This document shows, in pieces, positions 43,582 to 53,142 of a stretch of 64,000 nucleotides of DNA. The DNA is from UM-FILTER-33-9 sp964530235 (GTDB lineage Bacteria > Patescibacteriota > Microgenomatia > UBA1406 > GWC2-37-13), in the NCBI GenBank assembly GCA_964530235.1, contig CAZGYB010000003.1, forward strand, positions 62,001 to 126,000, read 5' to 3'. Every line of letters starts with the position of its first letter. The stretch's first letter is position 1. The notes under the pieces were generated by a model that saw nothing but the letters and a program-made list of their open reading frames with translations, had not been told where the DNA came from and searched no databases. The position numbers were made by a program, and so were the translations under genes.

Positions 43582-44703
43582 TCAAGAATTATACAATTGA
43601 TGATAGAGATTTTGTATTTTTTTTGCGCTGTTTTGTGAATCAAAATGTTTCACCGCTCTTTCTCTCCCAATTGTACCAATTTTTTCCCTCAAGTTTTTAT
43701 CCGCAATAAGTTGTAGTACCGACTTAGTTAATTGATCAAGGTTTCCTTCAGCGCTGAGCAGTCCTGCGTCCTGAACCAGCTCAGACACTGAACCTGAATC
43801 ATAGGCGACAATAGGAATTCCTGCTGCCATTGACTCAAGAAATACCATTCCATACTGCTCTTCCCATGTTGAGGTTGATTTTGACGGGAGAATTACAATA
43901 TCTGCATTGTGATAGAGAGAAGGAATTTCTTCATAACCATATAACTGCACGGTTACTCTTTGATCTAAACTATCTTTATGGATTTGTTTTTCAAGAGTAC
44001 TTTTCAAAGGTCCACCGCCAGCAATAGTAAATGTAAACATTGAACCTCCAGAAACTTTACCTATTACTTTCCGAAAGACATTGTAAGCGTCAAGGACTCC
44101 TTTTTCCTCTACAAGCCTTCCGATAAAGAGAAAAGATAGGTTATTCGATTTGCTTTTTTTATTTTCCATTCTTTTTAGGTCTACTCCGAGAGGAATCGTG
44201 CTAATCTTTTTTTCCGATATTCCTTCAAGGACTAAACTGTCTTTAGCACGGAGTGAATAACAAATAAAGTGATCAGCAGCTTTTAAAACGAATCTTTTTA
44301 TACGCTTCTTTGAAAGCGTTCCCTCATTGTTAAATGGGATTGTTTCCCAAGAAGTCACCAATAGGTGCTTGATCCTTTTTAACTGACGCATCAGTGCCAA
44401 TTGATATGAGTAATAGTAGTGGGGATCTGCGGTATGGAGAATGTCAAAATTTTGAGCTTGACTTTCAAGTCCGAAGAGAATCTGACTATCTCCCAGTGTA
44501 CGATTCGAAATAAATTTCACTCCTCGTTTAAACATTGGTATATCCGCCACGCTTATCAACTTGATAACCGGAAAGTGAAAACATTGATGAATGGGAAATA
44601 GAGAAGAAATACCGGTTAACTGAATATCCTTCCTATGAAAATAATAGTTCTGCGCCTCATAATTATTCAGATAGCTACCCCGGACAAAACCTACACGTAT
44701 CAT
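43582..44703 (-). CDS. family 4 glycosyltransferase
   Basis: 373 residues from the ATG at 44703, which overlaps the preceding stop by 4 bases (ATGA); an upstream start at 44754 is unnecessary. GT-B fold: LLFIGRLVEEKG-like block (FLFIGRLVEEKGVLDAY), FTIAGGGPLKSTLE and the EQYGMVFLESMAAGIPIVA E-x7-E nucleotide-sugar site. It probably builds a surface glycan. Confidence 0.9.
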   Translation of the reverse strand: MIRVGFVRGSYLNNYEAQNYYFHRKDIQLTGISSLFPIHQCFHFPVIKLISVADIPMFKRGVKFISNRTLGDSQILFGLESQAQNFDILHTADPHYYYSYQLALMRQLKRIKHLLVTSWETIPFNNEGTLSKKRIKRFVLKAADHFICYSLRAKDSLVLEGISEKKISTIPLGVDLKRMENKKSKSNNLSFLFIGRLVEEKGVLDAYNVFRKVIGKVSGGSMFTFTIAGGGPLKSTLEKQIHKDSLDQRVTVQLYGYEEIPSLYHNADIVILPSKSTSTWEEQYGMVFLESMAAGIPIVAYDSGSVSELVQDAGLLSAEGNLDQLTKSVLQLIADKNLREKIGTIGRERAVKHFDSQNSAKKIQNLYHQLYNS

Positions 44704-46640
44704 ATAAATAGTTCTTTTCTGAAACGAATAAAGACAATGTAAGACAATATACAAAAGCTAATTAACTCACAAAGTACCGTTATATAAGCTGACGCTGTAT
44801 AGGAAAAAGAGGGAATAAAAATGTAATTCAAAAGGATATTTACTCCTCCCAACAAAACAAACAAAATCATCACGACAGCAAACCGCTTTCCCGCATAGAG
44901 TACATTTAATAATACAGAATTGAGAAGTATGAGCGGCAGCGCAAAAATTACAATATTCACTATAGAAAAGCCGTACCGATAACTTCCTTTGAGAATAAGG
45001 GGAAAAAGTAGGGGTCCAACCAAAAAGGTCGCGAGAATGGTAAAAGCTCCAATACCCAAAAGCAGAAGTAAATGTTTTTTAACCCGTTTATAAAGCCCTT
45101 GTTTATCTTCTGTTATCATTTGGGAAAACAAAGGCAATGCAACGGTATTATAACTCGAAGCAATTAAGATGAGTGCTTCGAAAAATTTATACCCAGAGGA
45201 ATAGATTCCAACAGCATCTTTTCCTTTCAGAAACGATAAAAGAAGAACGTCAATTTTAAAATAAATTCCTGCAAATAATCCGATAAAAACAAAAACATAT
45301 GACCTCCTGATGATAAAAAACCACTTTTTAACCTCAATCTTTAAACAAAGGAGCGGGATTAACTGTTTAACTAACATTAAATATACAGCGGTGTATATAA
45401 CATAGAAAAACCCAAAGATAAGAAAAACATAACGGAGCTTTCCGAGAAAAAGTATTCCCAAAATTAATGAACAAACCATAACTGAGTTTAAAATAAGTGA
45501 AAGCAGTGCCGTACGGACAAGCTTCTGATAAACCGATGTAATAATAAGGTATGTACCAGACGCAAAATTGAAAAAGTTGACAATCGCACATAAAAAAACA
45601 TAAACCATAATTTTCAAATCGTACCGAAACACAACTCCCAAAAGAAGGGAAAAAACAAATACAAGAATAGAAAGAATAAATCTCAGTGAAAACAAAGTGG
45701 AAAATTGGCTTTTTCCATTTGCAGAAATATAAATCATTCCATAGGAAGTTGTACCAAGATCTAGAAGAGGCGCTAGAAGTGAAACATGAGCCCAGACAAA
45801 TGTATAAATTCCGTATTCTGAAACGGTGAGATTTCTGATAAGTACAAAAAAAAGAATAAACTGAAGAGATTTAATGAGAATTGATGAGACATTTAAGCTG
45901 AAAAAACTTTTAAGGAAAACCGAATTACTCACAAAATTCTGAATTAATCGCCTTCTCTCCCAAAGAGTCTTGGGAAATCGAATAATTTCACGAATAAATT
46001 GAAGTGGTCCTGCATACTTTAAAAAAAATTTAAGATGATTTTTTGCCAGCCAAAACTCTTTAGACGGATTGCTGTCGGATTTTTCATAATGAACATAATG
46101 ATGGTTCGTATCGATACCAAAAGAAACGTTTCTACTCTTAAGACGACGCGAATAGTCTGTATCTTCATAGTACATAAAAAAAGTCTCATCAAATAAACCG
46201 ACTTTCTCAAAAACGCTTTTCTTGATAACGAGCAGCGACCCTGTAAGATAATCCGGGGTATAATTAGATGTCCTCGGTTTCCTACTGTTTAAATGTCCAC
46301 TCAAACGCCATGGATCAAGAGAGCCTCCATAGTAAACGGTTCCATTTTGTTTCATAGCAAAACTCCACATATCAAATGCCGAAGCGGGTTTCATAATTGA
46401 CTTTGCATTCAACGTACCAAAAGATACATCGGGATTCAAAATAATAAACAAGTCCGGCTTGTCCAAACAAGCATTCTGGATCCCCGCATTAATTCCCCCA
46501 GCGTATCCTCTGTTTTGGACTGTATTATCAACCCAGTAAATTTGATAGTCTTGAAAATGTAGATTCTTAATTTCATTTGTTAACCGAAGCTTTTCCGATT
46601 CTGGAGTATTGTGTAAAACCACTATAAATGCTACTTTCAT
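44700..46640 (-). CDS. glycosyltransferase family 2 fused to Wzx-type flippase
   Basis: 646 residues. Residues 1-~215 are a rhamnosyltransferase-like GT2 (VVLHNTPES, WVDNTVQNRGYAGGINAG, FIILNPDVSF, GSLLVIKKSVFEKVGLFDE, YYEDTDYSRRL). From ~240 on there are 12-13 membrane helices of the MOP/polysaccharide flippase type (NLTVSEYGIYTF; a KGKDAVGIYSSGYKFFEAL block). One gene thus couples adding a sugar on the inner face to flipping the lipid-linked product. Both ends overlap neighbours by 4 bases. No stop or frameshift between the parts. Confidence 0.88.
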   Translation of the reverse strand: MKVAFIVVLHNTPESEKLRLTNEIKNLHFQDYQIYWVDNTVQNRGYAGGINAGIQNACLDKPDLFIILNPDVSFGTLNAKSIMKPASAFDMWSFAMKQNGTVYYGGSLDPWRLSGHLNSRKPRTSNYTPDYLTGSLLVIKKSVFEKVGLFDETFFMYYEDTDYSRRLKSRNVSFGIDTNHHYVHYEKSDSNPSKEFWLAKNHLKFFLKYAGPLQFIREIIRFPKTLWERRRLIQNFVSNSVFLKSFFSLNVSSILIKSLQFILFFVLIRNLTVSEYGIYTFVWAHVSLLAPLLDLGTTSYGMIYISANGKSQFSTLFSLRFILSILVFVFSLLLGVVFRYDLKIMVYVFLCAIVNFFNFASGTYLIITSVYQKLVRTALLSLILNSVMVCSLILGILFLGKLRYVFLIFGFFYVIYTAVYLMLVKQLIPLLCLKIEVKKWFFIIRRSYVFVFIGLFAGIYFKIDVLLLSFLKGKDAVGIYSSGYKFFEALILIASSYNTVALPLFSQMITEDKQGLYKRVKKHLLLLLGIGAFTILATFLVGPLLFPLILKGSYRYGFSIVNIVIFALPLILLNSVLLNVLYAGKRFAVVMILFVLLGGVNILLNYIFIPSFSYTASAYITVLCELISFCILSYIVFIRFRKELFI

Positions 46641-47710
46641 AATGACAACCGAGTAATAACCGATATAAGTTTATTAGAAAATGTGTCCCAACCGAACGGA
46701 TTTTTCTTCGTTGAAAACTTCGTTGAGTTTCTACAGGCGTCATGCATTTCGCGTACAAACTGTTGTTCAGAACGCGTAATAATTAACCCCTCAAAAAAAG
46801 GACTAAATTCGTGATACAGAGAAAGGTTGTTTGTAATAACTTTTTTACCAAGCTGAAGGCCTTCGACAACTGGATAACAAAAACCTTCCGACAAGGAATA
46901 ATTCAAAACACCAATACAATTTTGATACAAAGAATGTAGGTCCATTTCATCAACGGAATCCAAAAATATTAATTTCTGTTTACACTTTCTATAGAAAAAG
47001 CTTTTTTTCAGATATTTCCAATAATCATCTTCTTTCTTTCCAACCAATACCAATGCAACCTTTTTTGATTGCTGACCTTCCAAAAACTCAGAAAACAAAC
47101 TCAACAACTTCTCAATATTTTTAATTCTTTTTATAACTCCAACATAAAGAAAGTACGGTTTATTGATAGGAGATTGCTTCGATTTAAGCCTATTTAAATG
47201 GTCTCCGCCCGGATAAATACATATAACTTTCTCAGGAGAAATTTTCGAAAACTTGTTTACTAACTGTTTTTTTATATGCTCTGAAAAAACAATAACTTTA
47301 TCGGCACTATGAATCGAATATTCCGTCTGCCATTTCAGTCTATTTGAATTATGATATAAATCAGGGTAATCATAAAAACCGAAGTCGTGAATGAATACAA
47401 TAGAACGGGATACCAACCGTATCATCGGGCTAATTGTTCCGGAAAAACCCAAAAAAACTTTATTCTGATCCAATGAATTCTTAAAAGGAAGAGAGATATG
47501 TGAAAAGAATGGTTTAGGAAGGGGTATTGTATTTACGGAACCGTTCTTAAATTTTTGTTTTTCACCAAAGTAATAGTAATTGTATATTAATCCACTTTTT
47601 CGAGTAACAGAAGAAAACAAATAAGACTTTATAAGTCGTTGAATTCCGCTCTTCACGTCTCTTTCAGGAAAAAAATCACCCCCGTCAACACCCACAGAAA
47701 AGGTTTTCAT
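46637..47710 (-). CDS. family 4 glycosyltransferase
   Basis: 357 residues. The N-terminal half is divergent, with SIVFIHDFGFYDYP and a VIVFSEHIKKQL hinge. The C-terminal half has FLYVGVIKRIKNIEKLL and SEGFCYPVVEGLQLGKKVI, the GT-B E-x7-E site. First gene of the glycan operon running to the Wzy_C gene. The opening SVGVDGGDFFPERDVKSGIQR resembles no standard motif I know. Confidence 0.85.
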   Translation of the reverse strand: MKTFSVGVDGGDFFPERDVKSGIQRLIKSYLFSSVTRKSGLIYNYYYFGEKQKFKNGSVNTIPLPKPFFSHISLPFKNSLDQNKVFLGFSGTISPMIRLVSRSIVFIHDFGFYDYPDLYHNSNRLKWQTEYSIHSADKVIVFSEHIKKQLVNKFSKISPEKVICIYPGGDHLNRLKSKQSPINKPYFLYVGVIKRIKNIEKLLSLFSEFLEGQQSKKVALVLVGKKEDDYWKYLKKSFFYRKCKQKLIFLDSVDEMDLHSLYQNCIGVLNYSLSEGFCYPVVEGLQLGKKVITNNLSLYHEFSPFFEGLIITRSEQQFVREMHDACRNSTKFSTKKNPFGWDTFSNKLISVITRLSL

Positions 47711-47714
47711 AGGA

Positions 47715-47743
47715 TTGATTTAACAGTCTTTATTATATAAAAT
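47715..47743 (+). promoter_or_regulatory. promoter of the YfhO-like gene
   Basis: -35 TTGATT (47715-47720), 17 bp spacer, -10 TAAAAT (47738-47743); the ATG at 47759 follows 15 bases later. It lies in the 48-bp divergent gap with the minus-strand glycosyltransferase. Confidence 0.45.
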
Positions 47744-47758
47744 AGGTTGCATTATTGT

Positions 47759-50092
47759 ATGAAAAAGCTTCCATACTATGTAAAAGATATTTTTGTTATC
47801 TGCTTTCTTAGCTCATTGCTGTTACTCTTTTTTTTTGATGTTCTCTTTCAGGGAAAAACCCTTTTCACTGGAGACAATATGTCTCTTAACATACCGGGAA
47901 AGTATTTAATCCGCGATTTCTTTCGGGGTTTGGAACCCCCCTACTGGAATCCTTATATGTTTTCGGGTATGCCCTTTCTCGCGGATATAAACTTTGGATT
48001 TTTTACTCCTCTTAATCTGTTCTATTTTATGTTTGACCCTTTCAAAGCTCACACGCTTAATGTGATTTTCGGACTCTGGTTCGGGAGCATTTCAATGTAC
48101 CTTTACTGCAGAAAGATAAATCTTTCAAGAACACCATCTTTAGTTTCTGCGATACTGTTTATGTTTTCAGGATCAGTTTTTGTTAATGTATTTAATACAT
48201 CGATTTTAAATGTTGTAATGTGGCTACCAATTATTCTTTTTTTTCTGGAAGAATATCTCTTAAGAGGGTCTTTCCGATATGGTTTGTTAGTTTCGGTTCT
48301 CTGCTCGCTCCAGCTATATGGCGGTCATATTCAATATACGTATTATTCATGGTTGCTCATATGCGCTTATGTATTACTTAGAGTGAAACCTTTTTCTTTT
48401 TTTGATACGTTCAAGCGCCTGTCTACTATTTTTATTCCGGTTTTATTTCTTACTGCAGTACAACTTGTTCCATTTCTTGAATTTGCTCGGTTCACAACCA
48501 GACCTCAACAAGATATTACTTATTCTGCTGGCGCGACTCCACTTGTATCATATATAAGGTTGATACTACCTAATTTTTTTGGAGTATTAAAAGACGGAAC
48601 CTCTTGGGGGGCAACCGCAGACATTAGCGGTTTTGTAGGTATTATCCCTCTTTTTCTTGTTGTTTTTTTTGTTTTTCGTACCAAAAACTTTTTTAATTTT
48701 TTTTATCTTGGAGTCGCAATAATTTCGTTCCTTATGAGTTTAGGAAGATATTCTTTAGTTTTTTATTTCGCATATTATGTTTTACCTTTTTACTCTCGTT
48801 TCAGATCTCCTGCGACAGTATTGATTTTATATACATTTAGTTTATCCATTCTCACTGGTTTTGCTCTCAATTATCTTTTTAAAACACTCAAAAAAAAGTC
48901 TGTCTCTAAAGTTTCTCTTGTTGTATTTATTGTTTTGATTATTTGTCTCATGGTTATTCTTGCACTCAAGTCCTTCGGTTATTTTTATCTTATCAAGTTT
49001 TTTCATTTTATAAATAATAGTTATTTCATTCCATTCGTATCAAGGTTTTTGGAATATTCTTCATTTCGTAGGCAGACAATTTATTCTCTTTGGCTAAACA
49101 ATCTGATTCTGAATGTATTTTTTTTGTCACTGTTTGTACTAATAACTCACTTAGCAACTCGGCAAAAAAAATTTTTAAGGTTCTACAAAGGACTGCTCGT
49201 ACTTCTTATTTCCTCAGAATTAATGTATTACGCTGGGACAATCCATATTTCAGCAAAACAAGAGCTTCTCAACGCCCCCAGAAATATTTATAACATTTTT
49301 AATAAAGATAAATCTTATTTTAGAATATACACATTGAAGGATGAACCAAAAAAACCTATTTTTGGTGATAGAGACTACTTTATTAAGGAAGCAGTAAAAT
49401 CTATGTCATTTATGCAACCTGATTCGAATATTTTTTATGGCGCACAGAGTATTGACGGATATACCTCAATGGTCTACAAACCATATGCAAACTTTGTCAT
49501 GAAAACACCTGTAAAAGACCCAACTGGGATTGAAATAATCAATCCCTCGGAACAAATTATCGATGAACTTAACGTAAAGTATGTACTAACTGCGGGTCGT
49601 TATTTAAAAGAGTTACAAAGTAATGGAAAGTATCAGCTAGTATATTCGTATAAACATTCTTTCTTGAATCGGACTTTTTATGTCTTCCAAAATAAAAGCG
49701 TTAAGCCGAGAGTTGAGATTATAGATAACCCTGTTGCAAGTGTATCCATTATCGAATACAAACCTAATATGGTTCGCATTCAAACTAAATCCGACTCCCC
49801 GTCTGTACTGTTGCTCAGAGATATATATTATCCTGGCTGGGAAGTTACAATAAATAACAAAAGAGAACAAGTCAAACCATATGGTATTTTTCGATCCGTA
49901 AAGGTATCTGAAGGAAAATCGGATATAAAAATGGTTTTTAAACCAAAATCATATATTGTTTCTAGTTTAGTAAGTCTTCTTAGCTGGATTCTGATGGCGC
50001 ATTACTTATTATTTTCTTTTTTTAAACAGAAGAAGAAAATAGGTGCAAAACTCCATATAACCAAACGCAAAATCAAGAAAAATACGCGTTAG
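47759..50092 (+). CDS. YfhO family membrane protein
   Basis: 777 residues from the ATG at 47759. About 12 membrane helices carry an early GDNMSLNIPGKYLIRDFF and PYWNPYMFSGMPFLAD block. The C-terminal extracytoplasmic domain ends LRDIYYPGWEVTINNKREQVKPYG, a YfhO hallmark, plus one more helix. YfhO proteins belong to the GT-C-like superfamily and are linked to glycosylation of teichoic acids or other surface polymers from lipid-linked sugars. Its last 84 bases overlap the convergent GT2 gene. Confidence 0.88.
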   Translation: MKKLPYYVKDIFVICFLSSLLLLFFFDVLFQGKTLFTGDNMSLNIPGKYLIRDFFRGLEPPYWNPYMFSGMPFLADINFGFFTPLNLFYFMFDPFKAHTLNVIFGLWFGSISMYLYCRKINLSRTPSLVSAILFMFSGSVFVNVFNTSILNVVMWLPIILFFLEEYLLRGSFRYGLLVSVLCSLQLYGGHIQYTYYSWLLICAYVLLRVKPFSFFDTFKRLSTIFIPVLFLTAVQLVPFLEFARFTTRPQQDITYSAGATPLVSYIRLILPNFFGVLKDGTSWGATADISGFVGIIPLFLVVFFVFRTKNFFNFFYLGVAIISFLMSLGRYSLVFYFAYYVLPFYSRFRSPATVLILYTFSLSILTGFALNYLFKTLKKKSVSKVSLVVFIVLIICLMVILALKSFGYFYLIKFFHFINNSYFIPFVSRFLEYSSFRRQTIYSLWLNNLILNVFFLSLFVLITHLATRQKKFLRFYKGLLVLLISSELMYYAGTIHISAKQELLNAPRNIYNIFNKDKSYFRIYTLKDEPKKPIFGDRDYFIKEAVKSMSFMQPDSNIFYGAQSIDGYTSMVYKPYANFVMKTPVKDPTGIEIINPSEQIIDELNVKYVLTAGRYLKELQSNGKYQLVYSYKHSFLNRTFYVFQNKSVKPRVEIIDNPVASVSIIEYKPNMVRIQTKSDSPSVLLLRDIYYPGWEVTINNKREQVKPYGIFRSVKVSEGKSDIKMVFKPKSYIVSSLVSLLSWILMAHYLLFSFFKQKKKIGAKLHITKRKIKKNTR

Positions 50093-50761
50093 CCCGTCTT
50101 TGTAACCTCCATCTTTTATATACCGCGCCCATATCATATGTAAGGGGTAAATAAACAGTTTTTTCGCTGACAGCCGTTCATTCTGGTCAGCTTTTTGGCT
50201 TGATGCCCGAACCGCATAGTCTGTAAATTTGCGTATAACCTGATATGGTGTTCTATATGAGTAATGAAAAATCTTATGGTGCAATTCGCCTACTCTCCCA
50301 ACTACCCGTACGTGTTCATGCACCAAGTTTCCTTTGATTGTCGCTTTAGATCGTTTAAACAATCTTAGAATTCGATAGCTCTCTCCCCCGTGATAAATAG
50401 GTTTTCCGAACAGATGGTTTTGATACGGTATATAGTAGCCCGAGATATCGGAAGATGACACATTTATTGACAGAGCGATCTCGCTGGCGAGTTCCTTTGA
50501 AACTACCTCATCAGCATCAAGCATCAAAACCCATTCGCACTTGCACTTGCTTAAACCAAAGGAACGTTGACGGCCCAAATCTTTATCTCGCCGTCGATAT
50601 AAAGAAGCTCCGTGTTGTTTTGCAATAAAAACTGTCTTATCTGTAGAGAAATCATCAATGATTACAATGTTTTTTGCCAAATTACGTACAGAATTTAATG
50701 AATTATTCAGTAGCTCACCCGAGTTTTTCGTTACCATTAAAACCGAAAGCAGGGACTTCAT
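50009..50761 (-). CDS. family 2 glycosyltransferase (WaaE/KdtX-like)
   Basis: 250 residues from the ATG at 50761 (MKSLLSVLMVTKNSG). GT-A motifs VIDDFSTDKT, RQRSFGL and MLDADEVVS are followed by GNLVHEHVRV and a C-terminal membrane-proximal segment. Close in layout to the GT2 at 42815-43579. The C-terminal 28 residues lie antisense to the YfhO gene end. Confidence 0.87.
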   Translation of the reverse strand: MKSLLSVLMVTKNSGELLNNSLNSVRNLAKNIVIIDDFSTDKTVFIAKQHGASLYRRRDKDLGRQRSFGLSKCKCEWVLMLDADEVVSKELASEIALSINVSSSDISGYYIPYQNHLFGKPIYHGGESYRILRLFKRSKATIKGNLVHEHVRVVGRVGELHHKIFHYSYRTPYQVIRKFTDYAVRASSQKADQNERLSAKKLFIYPLHMIWARYIKDGGYKDGLTRIFLDFAFGYMEFCTYFLLLFKKRK

Positions 50762-50768
50762 ATATCTT

Positions 50769-50796
50769 TTTATTGTAACAAATATATTGCTATAAT
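50769..50796 (+). promoter_or_regulatory. promoter of the DUF2142 gene
   Basis: -35 TTTATT (50769-50774), 16 bp spacer, perfect -10 TATAAT (50791-50796), 8 bases to the ATG at 50805: leaderless geometry. It shares the 43-bp divergent gap with the GT2 gene. Confidence 0.5.
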
Positions 50797-50804
50797 AGTA
50801 CAAA

Positions 50805-52163
50805 ATGAAATTTACTGAAAAACTTGTTTTTCTCTATATCTTTGTTCTGGGAATTGCATTTACCTTTTTAGTCCCCCCGTTACAAAAACCCGACGAGCAT
50901 GGACATTTTAAAAGAGCTATATACCTCAGGCAAGGCTATGTTTTTTTATGGAACGACGGGAAAAAGCTTCCTTTAGATAAACAGCTGTACGATCTTATCA
51001 ATAATTCCTCATTAAATAAAATACCATACCGTCCCAGCATTAAATTCAATCCAGAGATCTACAATGTCCCCCTCTTAGTTAGTCAAAATGAGCTTAAACC
51101 TGTATATATTCATGAAAAAGCAGAGTTTATGCTCGGAGCATTTGCCTATATTCCTCATGCGGTTGGCCTTTTTATAGCACGAATACTTCATCTCAATGCT
51201 TTTGTTTCTTTTTTTATGGGTAGATTATTTATGTTTATCTTTTCTTTGATTGCTATGATTTTCATTTACAAGAAAACGCTTTCACCATACAAATATATTC
51301 TTTTACTGGTTTTCTCCCTTCCTATGACTCTACACCAGTTATCTGCATACAACTATGACGGAATGCACCTGATAATGGGATTTGCGTTATTTTCGATTTT
51401 TACTACATTGCACACACAAAAAAAAATCACGGACAAAAACCTTTTTTGGCTTGGTGTGAGTGCATATCTGTATTTAATTAGTAAAGTTGTTTATGAACCA
51501 ATGGTCTTCCTTATATTGCTCCTCCCATTCAAAAAAATTTCATCAAATATAAAAGTCTCTACTAAAAAAATTAGCCTGCTTATGATTTCTGTATTCTTCT
51601 TCTATATTATTTTGAAATTGCCTATATATATTGCTACACCAGATTACACACATCCAATAGGTGTAAATCCATTACAACAGGTTTCGCATATACTGCAGAA
51701 CCCGATTCGCTATGTAGAAATTTTCTTAACTTCGGCTTGGAATCTTAAAAAGTTTCATCTTCAAAGCGCGATCGGTATTTTCGGATGGTTGGACTATTCA
51801 CTGGACGCTTGGATGTATTTCGTATGGATTTTTGCTTCTATTGTGTTAATTTACAAACTGGAATTAAATAAAAATGAGCATATGACCACTGGCTCTACTA
51901 TATTTTTGTTTTTTATTCTTTTTTTGGAATATGCATATATTCAAACATTCTTTTATTTGAACTGGAAAACAGTAGGATCACCCGTAATTGACGGTACTCA
52001 AGGACGTTACTTTATCTCTCTTCTTCCATTCGCCTTTCTGGGTATTTTACAAATAAAATACAATATAACTTTAAAAAAAATTGTTGTAATAATGGGAGTA
52101 TTATTATTTACGTTTCTCGTGATCCGAAAAATTTTATTGCGCTACTACAGTATTCCGTTCTAA
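50805..52163 (+). CDS. DUF2142 family polytopic membrane protein
   Basis: 452 residues with about ten membrane helices. The N-terminal VPPLQKPDEHGHFKRAIYL matches the PPxQxPDExxHFxR motif of DUF2142, and the C-terminal DGTQGRYFISLLPF is likewise typical. The acidic pair DE after the first helix suggests a GT-C glycosyltransferase using lipid-linked sugar. After its stop, 52164-52275 holds no convincing gene. Confidence 0.82.
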   Translation: MKFTEKLVFLYIFVLGIAFTFLVPPLQKPDEHGHFKRAIYLRQGYVFLWNDGKKLPLDKQLYDLINNSSLNKIPYRPSIKFNPEIYNVPLLVSQNELKPVYIHEKAEFMLGAFAYIPHAVGLFIARILHLNAFVSFFMGRLFMFIFSLIAMIFIYKKTLSPYKYILLLVFSLPMTLHQLSAYNYDGMHLIMGFALFSIFTTLHTQKKITDKNLFWLGVSAYLYLISKVVYEPMVFLILLLPFKKISSNIKVSTKKISLLMISVFFFYIILKLPIYIATPDYTHPIGVNPLQQVSHILQNPIRYVEIFLTSAWNLKKFHLQSAIGIFGWLDYSLDAWMYFVWIFASIVLIYKLELNKNEHMTTGSTIFLFFILFLEYAYIQTFFYLNWKTVGSPVIDGTQGRYFISLLPFAFLGILQIKYNITLKKIVVIMGVLLFTFLVIRKILLRYYSIPF

Positions 52164-52275
52164 ACTAAGTCTTACTCAAGCAATAACAATCAAACTTATC
52201 CGGGGATCTGCAATTCTATCAGCAGCACCTCAAATACGGTATCCAACAATCGAGTATATTTGCGGACTTGCAATG

Positions 52276-53133
52276 TCAATCACTGTATTTTTTTTTGTAA
52301 ATGGAAAAAATCAGACCTCCAAATCCAAAATTCCAAATAAGATTTCGGAAAACAAAATAGAACGGGAAAAAAAAACTAAAAAACATAAATTTATATATCT
52401 TTCTTAAAAAAAGATTTTTTATCGATAAAAAATTGCCGTCAAGATTTTTTTTGAAATCAATCCAATCTTCGTATGTACGATAATACACTTTTTCATATCC
52501 CGTTTTGTTCAGTATCTGAGACAAAGAACGCAGTGAGAAAAACCACTTATGGTCTTCTATCATCCACCATGACCAGTTCCGAGTAACTTTTCTCATTATG
52601 CTTTTATAGTTTGGTGTCTGTATAACAATAATTCCATTCTGCAAGAGTAACTTTTGAAGATGTTTAAGTGCAGACTGAGGATCGTCTAGATGTTCAATAA
52701 CATCCATAAGAATAATAATTCTAAACTTATCCTTGTTGTTTTTTCTCAAAAATCCGTTCAGATCAGTTTTGAAAATTGATACGTTTCGGTTTTTAAGGTA
52801 AAAAGGTTTCAAACTAGGTTCTATAACAGTAAGTCTATACGAACCGCGATCCAAAAGGATCGACGAGAAGAGTCCGAATCCTGAACCGATTTCAAGAACA
52901 TTTCCGCTTGGAATAATATCTGTAACTTTTTTAACAAAAGGAAGAAGTCTCTGTTTGTGGATTTGAGAGTGTTTATCGTACTCGCTGAATGAATAGAGTG
53001 TGTCAGGTTTAAAGTGAATGGTTTTACTTTGGTCGATGAAACCGAAACTGCAAGATTTGCATTCAAAAATAGGTATTTTCTTAGTTACATGGGTCACGGT
53101 ATCCGTTCTATTTCCGCACAACAAACAGCGCAT
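52276..53133 (-). CDS. SAM-dependent methyltransferase with N-terminal zinc-ribbon-like motif
   Basis: 285 residues. The N-terminal CLLCGN and CKSCSFGF form a likely zinc site. A class I methyltransferase core follows: VLEIGSGFGLFSS (SAM loop), IIILMDVIEHLDDP and IVIQTPNYKS. A C-terminal hydrophobic hairpin (~255-280) may associate with the membrane. It belongs to the Methyltransf_23 group common in sugar-modification clusters. It is similar to the gene at 54093-54998. Confidence 0.85.
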   Translation of the reverse strand: MRCLLCGNRTDTVTHVTKKIPIFECKSCSFGFIDQSKTIHFKPDTLYSFSEYDKHSQIHKQRLLPFVKKVTDIIPSGNVLEIGSGFGLFSSILLDRGSYRLTVIEPSLKPFYLKNRNVSIFKTDLNGFLRKNNKDKFRIIILMDVIEHLDDPQSALKHLQKLLLQNGIIVIQTPNYKSIMRKVTRNWSWWMIEDHKWFFSLRSLSQILNKTGYEKVYYRTYEDWIDFKKNLDGNFLSIKNLFLRKIYKFMFFSFFFPFYFVFRNLIWNFGFGGLIFSIYKKKYSD

Positions 53134-53142
53134 TGGATTAAC

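Noticed and set aside
52164..52275. Open frame after the DUF2142 stop that could be a gene remnant
   Set aside because: It is short, in a shifted frame and continues antisense into the methyltransferase gene; nothing recognisable in it.
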